In this document: positions 36,934 to 43,910 of the stretch, one piece after another
Layout: every line of letters begins with the position of its first letter
How positions within the stretch are numbered: position 1 is the stretch's first letter
Assembly: GCF_003385185.1 (NCBI RefSeq)
Contig: NZ_PQHZ01000050.1
Location: 1 to 43,910, forward strand
Reading direction: 5' to 3'
From: Amycolatopsis palatopharyngis
Lineage (GTDB): Bacteria; Actinomycetota; Actinomycetes; Mycobacteriales; Pseudonocardiaceae
Length of the DNA: 43,910 bases
The notes under the pieces: model-generated
What the model was told of the DNA's origin: nothing
Databases searched by the model: none
Seen by the model: only the letters and a program-made list of their open reading frames with translations
Program-made: the position numbers and the translations under genes

Positions 36934-37215
36934 ATGCCGCGCAGCCTGAAGAAGGGCCCGTTCGTGGACGACCACCTGCTCAAGAAGGTGGACGTGCTCA
37001 ACGAGTCCGGCAAGAAGACCGTCATCAAGACCTGGTCCCGCCGCTCCACGATCATCCCGGACTTCCTGGGACACACGATCGCGGTGCACGACGGCCGTAA
37101 GCACGTCCCGGTATTCGTCACCGAGGCGATGGTGGGTCACAAGTTGGGCGAATTCGCTCCGACGCGGACCTTCAAGGGTCACATCAAGGACGACCGCAAG
37201 TCGCGCCGCCGCTGA
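36934..37215 (+). CDS. rpsS: 30S ribosomal protein S19
   Basis: 93 residues, begins MPRSLKKGPFVDDHLLKKVD, contains HDGRKHVPVFVTEAMVGHKL. Forms a head complex with S13. GGGAGGTAG upstream of the ATG. Confidence 0.98.
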   Translation: MPRSLKKGPFVDDHLLKKVDVLNESGKKTVIKTWSRRSTIIPDFLGHTIAVHDGRKHVPVFVTEAMVGHKLGEFAPTRTFKGHIKDDRKSRRR

Positions 37216-37244
37216 GCGGGCACGAGAGACACATAGGGAAGCAG

Positions 37245-37679
37245 ATGAACGCCCAGAACAACGCCACGGCGACGGCAGAAGAGTTGCCGACCGCCGTCGC
37301 GCGGGCTCGCTTCGTCCGGGACTCGCCGACCAAGGTGCGCCGGGTGATCGAGCTCATCAAGGGTCGTAGCGTCAGCGAGGCCCTGGCCGTGCTCCGGTTC
37401 GCGCCGCAGTCGGCCAGTGAGCAGCTCGCGAAGGTGATCGCCAGCGCAGCGGCCAACGCCGAAAACAACCTCGACCTCGACCCGGACACGTTGTGGATTC
37501 GCAACGCGACGGCGGATGAAGGTCCGACGCTCAAGCGCATTCGTCCGCGGGCCCAGGGGCGCGCCTACCGAATCCGCAAGCGCACCAGCCACATCACGGT
37601 GATCGTGGAGTCGCGGCCCAAGTCCGAGAAGAGCGCAGCGAATTCCAAGAGCGGCAAGAAGAAGGCAGGTGGCCGGTAG
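37245..37679 (+). CDS. rplV: 50S ribosomal protein L22
   Basis: 144 residues. The core from RARFVRDSPTKVRRVIELI and the tunnel-lining hairpin region (IRPRAQGRAYRIRKRTSHI) are normal; there are short extra tails at both ends, the C-terminal one Lys/Ser-rich. The stop shares a base with the rpsC GTG (TAGTG). Confidence 0.98.
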   Translation: MNAQNNATATAEELPTAVARARFVRDSPTKVRRVIELIKGRSVSEALAVLRFAPQSASEQLAKVIASAAANAENNLDLDPDTLWIRNATADEGPTLKRIRPRAQGRAYRIRKRTSHITVIVESRPKSEKSAANSKSGKKKAGGR

Positions 37680-38539
37680 TGGGCCAGAAAATCAACCCGC
37701 ACGGCTTCCGGCTGGGAATCACCACTGACTGGAAGTCGCGCTGGTACGCCGACAAGCAGTACGCGGAGTACGTCGCCGAGGACGTGAAGATCCGCAAGCT
37801 CCTGTCCACGGGCATGGAGCGTGCGGGCATCTCCAAGGTCGAGATCGAGCGCACCCGCGACCGGGTTCGCGTCGACATCCACACCGCCCGGCCGGGCATC
37901 GTCATCGGCCGTCGCGGTGCGGAGGCCGACAGGATCCGTGGCGCGCTGGAGAAGCTCACCAAGAAGCAGGTGCAGCTGAACATCCTCGAGGTGAAGAACC
38001 CCGAGGCCGACGCCCAGCTCGTTGCGCAGGGTGTCGCGGAGCAGCTGTCCAACCGAGTGGCCTTCCGTCGTGCGATGCGCAAGGCGATCCAGACCTCGAT
38101 GCGCTCACCGCAGGTGAAGGGCATTCGGGTGCAGTGTGGTGGTCGTCTCGGCGGCGCCGAGATGTCCCGGTCGGAGCACTACCGCGACGGCCGCGTCCCG
38201 CTGCACACGCTGCGTGCCGACATCGACTACGGCTTCTTCGAGGCCAAGACGACCTTCGGCCGTATCGGCGTGAAGGTCTGGATCTACAAGGGCGACATCG
38301 TCGGTGGTCTGAAGGCCAAGGAGGCGCGTGACGCCGCCGCGGCCGCCGAGCGCGCCCCGCGTCGTGACCGTCCGTCCCGTCCGCGCCGTTCCGGCGCTTC
38401 GGGCACCACGGCCACCTCCACCGAAGCCGGCCGGGCCGCGGCAGCGGCCCAGGGTGGCGGGCGTACCGACACGGACGCCGCGACCAGTGAGGCGCCCGCC
38501 GTGGCGTCGCCGGACGCGGCAGAGAAGACGGAGGGCTGA
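37679..38539 (+). CDS. rpsC: 30S ribosomal protein S3
   Basis: 286 residues. KH domain with the GRRG loop (GIVIGRRGAEADRIRGAL) and the usual C-terminal domain (RTEMSR-type part reads GGAEMSRSEHYRDGRVPLHT). About 60 residues of Ala/Arg/Thr-rich tail extend beyond the core, typical of high-G+C actinobacteria. Starts with GTG overlapping the rplV stop. Confidence 0.98.
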   Translation: MGQKINPHGFRLGITTDWKSRWYADKQYAEYVAEDVKIRKLLSTGMERAGISKVEIERTRDRVRVDIHTARPGIVIGRRGAEADRIRGALEKLTKKQVQLNILEVKNPEADAQLVAQGVAEQLSNRVAFRRAMRKAIQTSMRSPQVKGIRVQCGGRLGGAEMSRSEHYRDGRVPLHTLRADIDYGFFEAKTTFGRIGVKVWIYKGDIVGGLKAKEARDAAAAAERAPRRDRPSRPRRSGASGTTATSTEAGRAAAAAQGGGRTDTDAATSEAPAVASPDAAEKTEG

Positions 38540-38542
38540 CGC

Positions 38543-38962
38543 GTGCTCATCCCACGCAAGGTCAAGCACCGCAAGCAGCACTCCCCGAAGCGCTCCGGTG
38601 CCGCCAAGGGCGGTACGAAGGTGACCTTCGGTGAGTACGGCATCCAGGCGCTTGAGCACAGCTATGTGACCAACCGGCAGATCGAGTCCGCTCGTATCGC
38701 CATGACCCGGCACATCAAGCGTGGCGGGAAGATCTGGATCAACATCTTCCCCGACCGCCCGCTCACGAAGAAGCCCGCCGAGACCCGGATGGGTTCCGGT
38801 AAGGGTTCGCCCGAGTGGTGGGTGGCCAACGTTAAGCCAGGCCGGGTGATGTTCGAGATGAGCTTCCCCAACGAGCAGACGGCTCGCGAGGCGCTGCGCC
38901 GCGCGATCCACAAGCTGCCGATGAAGTGCCGAATCGTGACCCGTGAAGGTGGTGAGTTCTGA
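38543..38962 (+). CDS. rplP: 50S ribosomal protein L16
   Basis: 139 residues, full length, GTG start three bases after rpsC. The loop RMGSGKGSPEWWVANVKPGR near the A-site tRNA and orthosomycin-site region is intact. TGATG overlap with rpmC. Confidence 0.98.
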   Translation: MLIPRKVKHRKQHSPKRSGAAKGGTKVTFGEYGIQALEHSYVTNRQIESARIAMTRHIKRGGKIWINIFPDRPLTKKPAETRMGSGKGSPEWWVANVKPGRVMFEMSFPNEQTAREALRRAIHKLPMKCRIVTREGGEF

Positions 38963-39216
38963 TGGCGAAGGCAGGAGCCGTTGCGGCCTCAGAACTTCGT
39001 GAGCTCTCGGCCGAGGAGCTTGTGCTTCGGCTGAAGGAAGCCAAGGAGGAGTTGTTCAACCTCCGGTTCCAGATGGCCACCGGGCAGCTGGACAACAACC
39101 GTCGGCTGCGCACGGTTCGGACGGACATCGCGCGCATCTACACCGTGATGCGCGAGCGCGAGCTCGGGCTGTCCGTTTCACCAGATGACTCAGAAGGCGA
39201 AGAGGGTGCCGCATGA
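38962..39216 (+). CDS. rpmC: 50S ribosomal protein L29
   Basis: 84 residues, slightly long for L29 because of a short Ala-rich N-terminus and an acidic C-terminal tail (SPDDSEGEEGAA). Core LRELSAEELVLRLKEAKEE is typical. ATGA overlap with rpsQ. Confidence 0.96.
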   Translation: MAKAGAVAASELRELSAEELVLRLKEAKEELFNLRFQMATGQLDNNRRLRTVRTDIARIYTVMRERELGLSVSPDDSEGEEGAA

Positions 39217-39518
39217 GCGAGAAGGCTGAGGAGCTCGCGAAGCAGCCGGTACAGAAGGTCGATTCAGGCCGGAACTACCGCAAGATCCGGGAAGGCTACG
39301 TCGTCTCGAACAAGATGGACAAGACGATCGTGGTCGAGCTCGAGGACCGCAAGAAGCACGCGCTGTACGGCAAGGTCATGCGCTCCACCACCAAGGTGAA
39401 GGCGCACGACGAGGAGAACGCCGCCGGTACGGGTGACCGCGTGATTCTGATGGAGACCCGTCCGCTGTCGGCGACAAAGCGCTGGCGGCTCGTGCGGGTC
39501 GTCGAGAAGGCCAAGTAG
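39213..39518 (+). CDS. rpsQ: 30S ribosomal protein S17
   Basis: 101 residues; about 20 extra N-terminal residues precede the core NYRKIREGYVVSNKMDKTIV. Binds 16S rRNA early in assembly. An 86-base gap with two small hairpins follows, the largest internal gap of the S10-spc run. Confidence 0.97.
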   Translation: MSEKAEELAKQPVQKVDSGRNYRKIREGYVVSNKMDKTIVVELEDRKKHALYGKVMRSTTKVKAHDEENAAGTGDRVILMETRPLSATKRWRLVRVVEKAK

Positions 39519-39604
39519 TAAGCAGTTCTAGGCCTCGAAGGCCCAGTTAGACCGAGTTTGTCAGGTCGGAAATCTGGCAGACCAAGAATGGTCAGGAGAA
39601 AGAA
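39519..39604 (+). other. rpsQ-rplN gap with small hairpins
   Basis: GGCCT-CGA-AGGCC (39531-39543) and GACCA-AGAA-TGGTC (39580-39593). This is where the spc operon would begin; no clear promoter was seen. AGGAG at 39594-39598 serves rplN. Confidence 0.4.
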
Positions 39605-39973
39605 GTGATTCAGCAGGAGTCGCGACTACGAGTCGCCGACAACACGGGTGCCAAGGAGATCCTGACCATCCGCGTGCTCGGTGGTTCGGGGCGGCGCTAT
39701 GCGGGTATCGGTGACGTCATCGTCGCCACCGTCAAGGACGCCATTCCGGGTGCGAACGTGAAGCGTGGCGATGTGGTCAAGGCCGTCATCGTCCGCACGG
39801 TCAAGGAGAAGCGTCGTCCGGACGGTTCGTACATCCGGTTCGACGAAAACGCCGCTGTGCTCATCAAGCCCGACAACGAGCCGCGCGGTACCCGCATCTT
39901 CGGCCCCGTCGGCCGCGAGCTGCGCGATCGGAAGTTCATGAAGATCATCTCGCTCGCGCCGGAGGTGTTGTAG
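39605..39973 (+). CDS. rplN: 50S ribosomal protein L14
   Basis: 122 residues, full length, GTG start with AGGAG six bases upstream; begins MIQQESRLRVADNTGAKEIL. L14 lies at the subunit interface. First gene of the spc group. Confidence 0.98.
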   Translation: MIQQESRLRVADNTGAKEILTIRVLGGSGRRYAGIGDVIVATVKDAIPGANVKRGDVVKAVIVRTVKEKRRPDGSYIRFDENAAVLIKPDNEPRGTRIFGPVGRELRDRKFMKIISLAPEVL

Positions 39974-39976
39974 AGC

Positions 39977-40291
39977 ATGAAGGTGAAGAAGGGCGACACG
40001 GTCGTCATCATCGCCGGCAAGGACAAGGGCGCCAAGGGCAAGGTCATTCAGGCCTACCCGGAGCGCGACCGCGTGCTGGTCGAGGGCGTGAACCGGATCA
40101 AGAAGCACACCCGGATCTCGCAGACCCAGCGCGGGGCACAGTCCGGCGGCATCGTGACCCAGGAAGCCTCCATCCATGTGTCGAACGTGCAGGTCGTCGA
40201 TTCCGACGGCAAGCCGACCAGGGTGGGCTACCGCATCGGCGAGGACGGCAAGAAGGTTCGCGTCTCGCGCAGGAACGGTAAGGACATCTGA
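39977..40291 (+). CDS. rplX: 50S ribosomal protein L24
   Basis: 104 residues, full length. KOW motif in KKGDTVVIIAGKDKGAKGKV. Initiates large-subunit assembly. TGATG overlap with rplE. Confidence 0.98.
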   Translation: MKVKKGDTVVIIAGKDKGAKGKVIQAYPERDRVLVEGVNRIKKHTRISQTQRGAQSGGIVTQEASIHVSNVQVVDSDGKPTRVGYRIGEDGKKVRVSRRNGKDI

Positions 40292-40863
40292 TGACGGCCC
40301 CGACGAGCACTGAGAAGATCACGCCGCGGTTGAAGACCCGGTACCGCGAGGAGATCGCCGGCCAGCTCCGCGAGGAGTTCAGTTTCGCCAACCCGCACCA
40401 GATCCCCGGTGTGGTCAAGGTCGTGGTGAACATGGGCGTCGGCGACGCCGCCCGGGACAGCAAGCTGATCGAGGGCGCCGTTCGCGACCTGGCGATCATC
40501 ACCGGCCAGAAGCCCGAGGTGCGCAAGGCCCGTAAGTCCATCGCGCAGTTCAAGCTGCGCGAGGGCCAGCCCATCGGTGCGCGCACGACGCTGCGCGGCG
40601 ACCGGATGTGGGAGTTCCTCGACCGGCTGCTGACGATCGCACTGCCGCGTATCCGCGACTTTCGTGGGCTCTCGCCCAAGCAGTTCGACGGCAACGGCAA
40701 CTACACGTTCGGTCTGACCGAGCAGTCGATGTTCCACGAGATCAACCCGGACGCCATCGACCGCCCGCGCGGTATGGACGTCACCGTTGTCACCACAGCC
40801 ACGACGGACGACGAGGGCCGGGCGCTGCTGCGCAAGCTCGGCTTCCCGTTCAAGGAGAACTGA
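40291..40863 (+). CDS. rplE: 50S ribosomal protein L5
   Basis: 190 residues, full length; binds 5S rRNA. Contains VVVNMGVGDAARDSK and GLTEQSMFHEINPD. About 10 extra N-terminal residues are Thr-rich. Confidence 0.98.
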   Translation: MTAPTSTEKITPRLKTRYREEIAGQLREEFSFANPHQIPGVVKVVVNMGVGDAARDSKLIEGAVRDLAIITGQKPEVRKARKSIAQFKLREGQPIGARTTLRGDRMWEFLDRLLTIALPRIRDFRGLSPKQFDGNGNYTFGLTEQSMFHEINPDAIDRPRGMDVTVVTTATTDDEGRALLRKLGFPFKEN

Positions 40864-40866
40864 GCG

Positions 40867-41052
40867 ATGGCCAAGAAAGCGCTGATCCACAAGGCCGCCA
40901 AGAAGCCGAAGTTCAAGGTGCGGGGTTACACCCGTTGCCAGCGTTGCGGACGCCCGCACTCGGTGTTCCGCAAGTTCGGCCTCTGCCGGATCTGCCTGCG
41001 CGAGATGGCGCACGCGGGCGAACTGCCCGGCGTGAGCAAGTCCAGCTGGTAA
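40867..41052 (+). CDS. rpsN: 30S ribosomal protein S14, zinc-binding type
   Basis: 61 residues. Two CxxC pairs, C24/C27 (YTRCQRCGRP) and C40/C43 (GLCRICLRE), mark the short zinc form (rpsZ, also called rpsN1). Actinobacteria often keep a second, zinc-free S14 elsewhere for zinc shortage; none is in this window. Confidence 0.97.
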   Translation: MAKKALIHKAAKKPKFKVRGYTRCQRCGRPHSVFRKFGLCRICLREMAHAGELPGVSKSSW

Positions 41053-41132
41053 AGGCCGTACACAAACTCCCACTTCGCCACAGGCCCGGCCGAGTGCCAG
41101 GGAACCAGGGCGAGAAAGGTTGACAGGTCACC

Positions 41133-41531
41133 ATGACGATGACCGACCCGATCGCAGACTTCTTGACCCGTCTGCGTAACGCGAACTCGGCGTACCACGA
41201 CGAGGTCGTGCTTCCGCACTCCAAGATCAAGGCGAACATCGCCGAGATCCTCAAGCGTGAGGGCTACATCGCGAGCTTCCGCGACGAGCCGGGTGAGAAG
41301 CACAAGAACCTGATCGTAGAGCTGAAGTACGGCCCCAACCGCGAGCGCAGCATTGCTGGTTTGCGACGGGTGTCCAAGCCCGGTCTGCGGGTGTACGCAA
41401 AATCGACCGAACTGCCCAACGTTCTGGGTGGCCTCGGCGTCGCGATCATCTCGACGTCCGCCGGCCTGCAGACCGACCGGCAGGCCAAGCGCAACGGCGT
41501 GGGCGGCGAAGTCCTCGCCTACGTCTGGTAA
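41133..41531 (+). CDS. rpsH: 30S ribosomal protein S8
   Basis: 132 residues, begins MTMTDPIADFLTRLRNANSA; the ATG two codons later is a possible alternative. C-terminal STSAGLQTDRQAKRNGVGGE and ending AYVW are typical. S8 is the spc-operon repressor in enterobacteria. An 80-base gap precedes it. Confidence 0.98.
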   Translation: MTMTDPIADFLTRLRNANSAYHDEVVLPHSKIKANIAEILKREGYIASFRDEPGEKHKNLIVELKYGPNRERSIAGLRRVSKPGLRVYAKSTELPNVLGGLGVAIISTSAGLQTDRQAKRNGVGGEVLAYVW

Positions 41532-41550
41532 GGAAGGGGGACTAAGGCAT

Positions 41551-42090
41551 ATGTCACGCATTGGGAAGTATCCGGTCCCCGTCCCTGCCGGGGTCGAGGT
41601 GACCATCGACGGTCAGCTGATCACCGTCAAGGGGCCCAAGGGCACCCTGTCGCACGCCGTTGCCGAGCCGATCACGGTCGAGCGCGGCGAGGACGGTTCC
41701 ATCGAGGTCAAGCGCCCGGACGACGAGCGAGAGAGCCGCTCGCTGCACGGTCTGACCCGCACCCTGGTGAACAACCTGGTTGTTGGTGTCACCGAGGGCT
41801 ACGAGAAGAAGCTGGAAATCCACGGCGTCGGTTTCCGTGTGCAGGCCAAGGGATCGGACCTCGAGTTCGCTCTTGGCTACAGCCACCCGGTGAAGATCGA
41901 GGCGCCGGACGGCATCACCTTCAACGTCGAGAGCCCGACGCGGTTCTCGGTGACCGGCATCGACAAGCAGAAGGTCGGCCAGACCGCGGCGGTCATCCGC
42001 AAGCTGCGCCGCCCGGATCCCTACAAGGGCAAGGGCTTGCGCTACGAGGGTGAGCGCATCCGTCGCAAGGTCGGAAAGACGGGTAAGTGA
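41551..42090 (+). CDS. rplF: 50S ribosomal protein L6
   Basis: 179 residues, full length, begins MSRIGKYPVPVPAGVEV. The ATG at 41551 follows AAGGAAGGGGG; the frame is open upstream inside rpsH, but that part is only a shadow. Ends YEGERIRRKVGKTGK. Confidence 0.98.
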   Translation: MSRIGKYPVPVPAGVEVTIDGQLITVKGPKGTLSHAVAEPITVERGEDGSIEVKRPDDERESRSLHGLTRTLVNNLVVGVTEGYEKKLEIHGVGFRVQAKGSDLEFALGYSHPVKIEAPDGITFNVESPTRFSVTGIDKQKVGQTAAVIRKLRRPDPYKGKGLRYEGERIRRKVGKTGK

Positions 42091-42092
42091 TC

Positions 42093-42491
42093 ATGAGCGA
42101 CACGACTATCAAGCGCAAGCCGATCGGCAAGGACATCTCGACTCGGCGTCGCGTTGCCAAGGCCCGCCGCCACTTCCGTCTTCGCAAGAAGATCAGCGGC
42201 ACGGACCAGCGTCCGCGCCTCGTGGTCAAGCGGTCCTCGCGGCACATCACGGTCCAGCTCATCGACGACCTCGCCGGGCACACCCTGGCTTCGGCGTCGA
42301 CTCTCGAGGCGGACGTGCGGGCGCTGTCGGGCGACAAGAAGACCAAGGCAGCGAAGGTCGGCGAGTTGGTCGGCAATCGGGCGAAGAACGCGGGCATCAC
42401 AACCGTGGTGTTCGACCGTGGCGGCAACGCCTACCACGGGCGAATCGCGGCACTGGCCGACGCAGCCCGCGAAGCCGGGTTGGAGTTCTGA
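42093..42491 (+). CDS. rplR: 50S ribosomal protein L18
   Basis: 132 residues, binds 5S rRNA. Core RRHFRLRKKISGTDQRPRL and VFDRGGNAYHGRIAALADAA. The ATG at 42093 is used; a GTG at 42087 overlapping the rplF stop (GTGA) has a better spaced GGAAAG and is a real alternative, adding two residues. Confidence 0.96.
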   Translation: MSDTTIKRKPIGKDISTRRRVAKARRHFRLRKKISGTDQRPRLVVKRSSRHITVQLIDDLAGHTLASASTLEADVRALSGDKKTKAAKVGELVGNRAKNAGITTVVFDRGGNAYHGRIAALADAAREAGLEF

Positions 42492-42527
42492 CGTTATGCA
42501 GTTGCTGGTGAATGGAAGGAAAGCCTG

Positions 42528-43172
42528 ATGCCGGGACGTACACGGCAATTCGGCGGAGGCCAGGGCGGCCCCGGCGGTCAGGGCGGCAACGACCGCAATG
42601 ACCGTCGTGACCGCAAGGACCGTCGTGATGGTGGCCGTGGCGGGGCGGCCCAGGACAAGACCCCGCACCTCGAGCGCGTCGTAGCGATCAACCGCGTCGC
42701 CAAGGTCGTCAAGGGTGGCCGGCGCTTCAGCTTCACCGCGCTTGTCGTCGTCGGCGACGGCGACGGCCAGGTCGGTGTCGGCTACGGCAAGGCCAAGGAG
42801 GTCCCCTCGGCGATCGCCAAGGGCGTCGAGGAGGCGAAGAAGAACTTCTTCCGCGTGCCTCGGATCGCCGGCACGATTCCGCACCCCATCCAGGGTGAGG
42901 ACGCCGCGGGTGTGGTGCTGCTTCGACCCGCCAGCCCTGGTACCGGTGTTATCGCCGGTGGCCCGGTGCGTGCGGTGCTGGAGTGCGCCGGTGTGCACGA
43001 CGTGCTGTCGAAGTCGCTCGGTAGCGACAACGCCATCAACATCGTGCACGCGACCGTCGCAGCGCTGAAGGGCCTGCAGCGTCCCGAGGAGGTCGCGGCC
43101 CGCCGCGGCCTGCCGCTCGAGGACGTCGCTCCCGCCCGGATGCTGCGTCAGCGCGCGGGTCAGGGGGTCTGA
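42528..43172 (+). CDS. rpsE: 30S ribosomal protein S5
   Basis: 214 residues. A Gly/Asp/Arg-rich N-terminal extension of about 45 residues (GGGQGGPGGQGGNDRNDRRD) precedes the normal core with GRRFSFTALVVVGDGDGQVG and GKAKEVPSAIAKGVEEAKKN. The extension is common in this branch and may bind RNA. Confidence 0.98.
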   Translation: MPGRTRQFGGGQGGPGGQGGNDRNDRRDRKDRRDGGRGGAAQDKTPHLERVVAINRVAKVVKGGRRFSFTALVVVGDGDGQVGVGYGKAKEVPSAIAKGVEEAKKNFFRVPRIAGTIPHPIQGEDAAGVVLLRPASPGTGVIAGGPVRAVLECAGVHDVLSKSLGSDNAINIVHATVAALKGLQRPEEVAARRGLPLEDVAPARMLRQRAGQGV

Positions 43173-43173
43173 G

Positions 43174-43356
43174 ATGGCTCAGCTGAAGGTCACCCAGATC
43201 AAGAGCAAGATCGGCACCAAGCAGAACCACCGGGACACCTTGCGCACCCTCGGGCTGCGCAAGATCCGGCAGTCTGTGGTGCGTGAGGACACCCCCCAGG
43301 TCCGCGGCCTCGTCCACACGGTGCGGCACCTGGTGACTGTGGAGGAGGTCAAGTAA
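43174..43356 (+). CDS. rpmD: 50S ribosomal protein L30
   Basis: 60 residues, full length: KVTQIKSKIGTKQNHRDTLR and LGLRKI are typical. One base after rpsE; TAATG overlap with rplO. Confidence 0.97.
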   Translation: MAQLKVTQIKSKIGTKQNHRDTLRTLGLRKIRQSVVREDTPQVRGLVHTVRHLVTVEEVK

Positions 43357-43799
43357 TGGCCATCAAGATCCACCACCTCCGGCCGGCACCGGGATCGAAG
43401 TCCGACAAGATTCGCGTCGGCCGCGGTGAAGGTTCCAAGGGCAAGACCGCCGGTCGTGGCACGAAGGGCACCAAGGCCCGGAAGAACGTGCCCGCCGGCT
43501 TCGAAGGTGGGCAGCTGCCCATCCAGATGCGGCTGCCGAAGCTGCGTGGCTTCAAGAACCGGTTCCGTACCGAGTACCAGCCGGTGAACGTGGGCGACAT
43601 CGTCCGCGTGTTCCCGGACGGTGGCAAGGTCGGCGCCGAGGAGCTTGTCGCCAAGGGCCTCGTCCGCAAGGACAAGCTCGTGAAGGTGCTGGGAAACGGT
43701 GATGTCGGCAGCGTCAAGCTGGACGTCACCGCGGATGCCTTCTCCGGCAGTGCCAAGGAGAAGCTCGAAGCCGCTGGTGGTTCCGCCACCACGAACTGA
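43356..43799 (+). CDS. rplO: 50S ribosomal protein L15
   Basis: 147 residues, full length. N-terminal Gly/Lys-rich segment GRGTKGTKARKNVPAGFEGG reaches into the large subunit. Last gene of the window; a strong hairpin follows 29 bases later. Confidence 0.98.
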   Translation: MAIKIHHLRPAPGSKSDKIRVGRGEGSKGKTAGRGTKGTKARKNVPAGFEGGQLPIQMRLPKLRGFKNRFRTEYQPVNVGDIVRVFPDGGKVGAEELVAKGLVRKDKLVKVLGNGDVGSVKLDVTADAFSGSAKEKLEAAGGSATTN

Positions 43800-43828
43800 G
43801 CCACTTCGGCACAGTAGGCAAAACGACA

Positions 43829-43864
43829 GGGCCCGCCCCCGGTTCACCAACCGGAGGCGGGCCC
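43829..43864 (+). terminator. Hairpin after rplO
   Basis: GGGCCCGCC pairs with GGCGGGCCC, with an inner CCGGTT/AACCGG stem around CACC. No T-run. Probably ends the spc operon; secY, usually next, does not start within the 111 bases after rplO. Confidence 0.8.
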
Positions 43865-43910
43865 AAGTCGTATCCACCCCCGGCCCCCACGCCCCCACCC
43901 CGCCCGCCAC

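Overview
The window is high-G+C actinobacterial DNA. GTG and TTG starts are frequent, nearly all third codon positions are G or C, and the order is mce operon, rpoB-rpoC, rpsL-rpsG-fusA-tuf, S10 and spc ribosomal operons. Protein details (RpoB, RpoC, S12, EF-G and S8 read very close to mycobacterial proteins; MceA-F plus Mce-associated membrane proteins; a type VII secretion type locus) point to the Mycobacteriales/Pseudonocardiales branch. A genus of Pseudonocardiaceae is my best guess; the species cannot be read from the sequence.

Layout. 1-10956 (+): the 3' end of the Mce ATPase gene (mceG), two YrbE/MlaE permeases, mceA to mceF, and two Mce-associated membrane proteins. Genes are mostly joined by 1-4 base overlaps and together should make one envelope lipid or steroid importer. 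10957-11481: regulatory gap holding a 22-base perfect palindrome and a likely rpoB promoter. 11482-19016 (+): rpoB and rpoC, separated by a strong hairpin and closed by a strong terminator. 19271-24826 (+): three probably secreted proteins in a row (subtilisin-family protease with PKD domain, S15/CocE-type hydrolase, Asp-box beta-propeller protein). 24827-25085: convergent gap full of a short palindromic repeat. 25086-28654 (-): five tightly packed genes that look like an orphan ESX (type VII) substrate module: YbaB/EspD-like, membrane protein, EspC-like, a large EspA-like WXG protein, and an unknown membrane-anchored protein. 28655-29134: divergent gap with the str leader. 29135-33642 (+): rpsL, rpsG, fusA, tuf. 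33643-34076: tuf terminator, a good promoter and a roughly 355-base structured S10 leader. 34077-43799 (+): rpsJ, rplC, rplD, rplW, rplB, rpsS, rplV, rpsC, rplP, rpmC, rpsQ, rplN, rplX, rplE, rpsN (zinc type), rpsH, rplF, rplR, rpsE, rpmD, rplO, then a hairpin.

Two things stand out beyond the housekeeping genes. First, the block between the rpoC terminator and rpsL is an accessory region between conserved operons, and it contains the EspA/EspC/EspD-like module without any secretion apparatus. Second, the untranslated leaders of the str operon (before rpsL) and the S10 operon (before rpsJ) share a 28-base element (26 of 28 identical) starting CGACACGCCCGACCGCG, a candidate shared regulatory RNA element for ribosomal protein synthesis.

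No tRNA, rRNA, CRISPR array, insertion sequence or integrase was seen.
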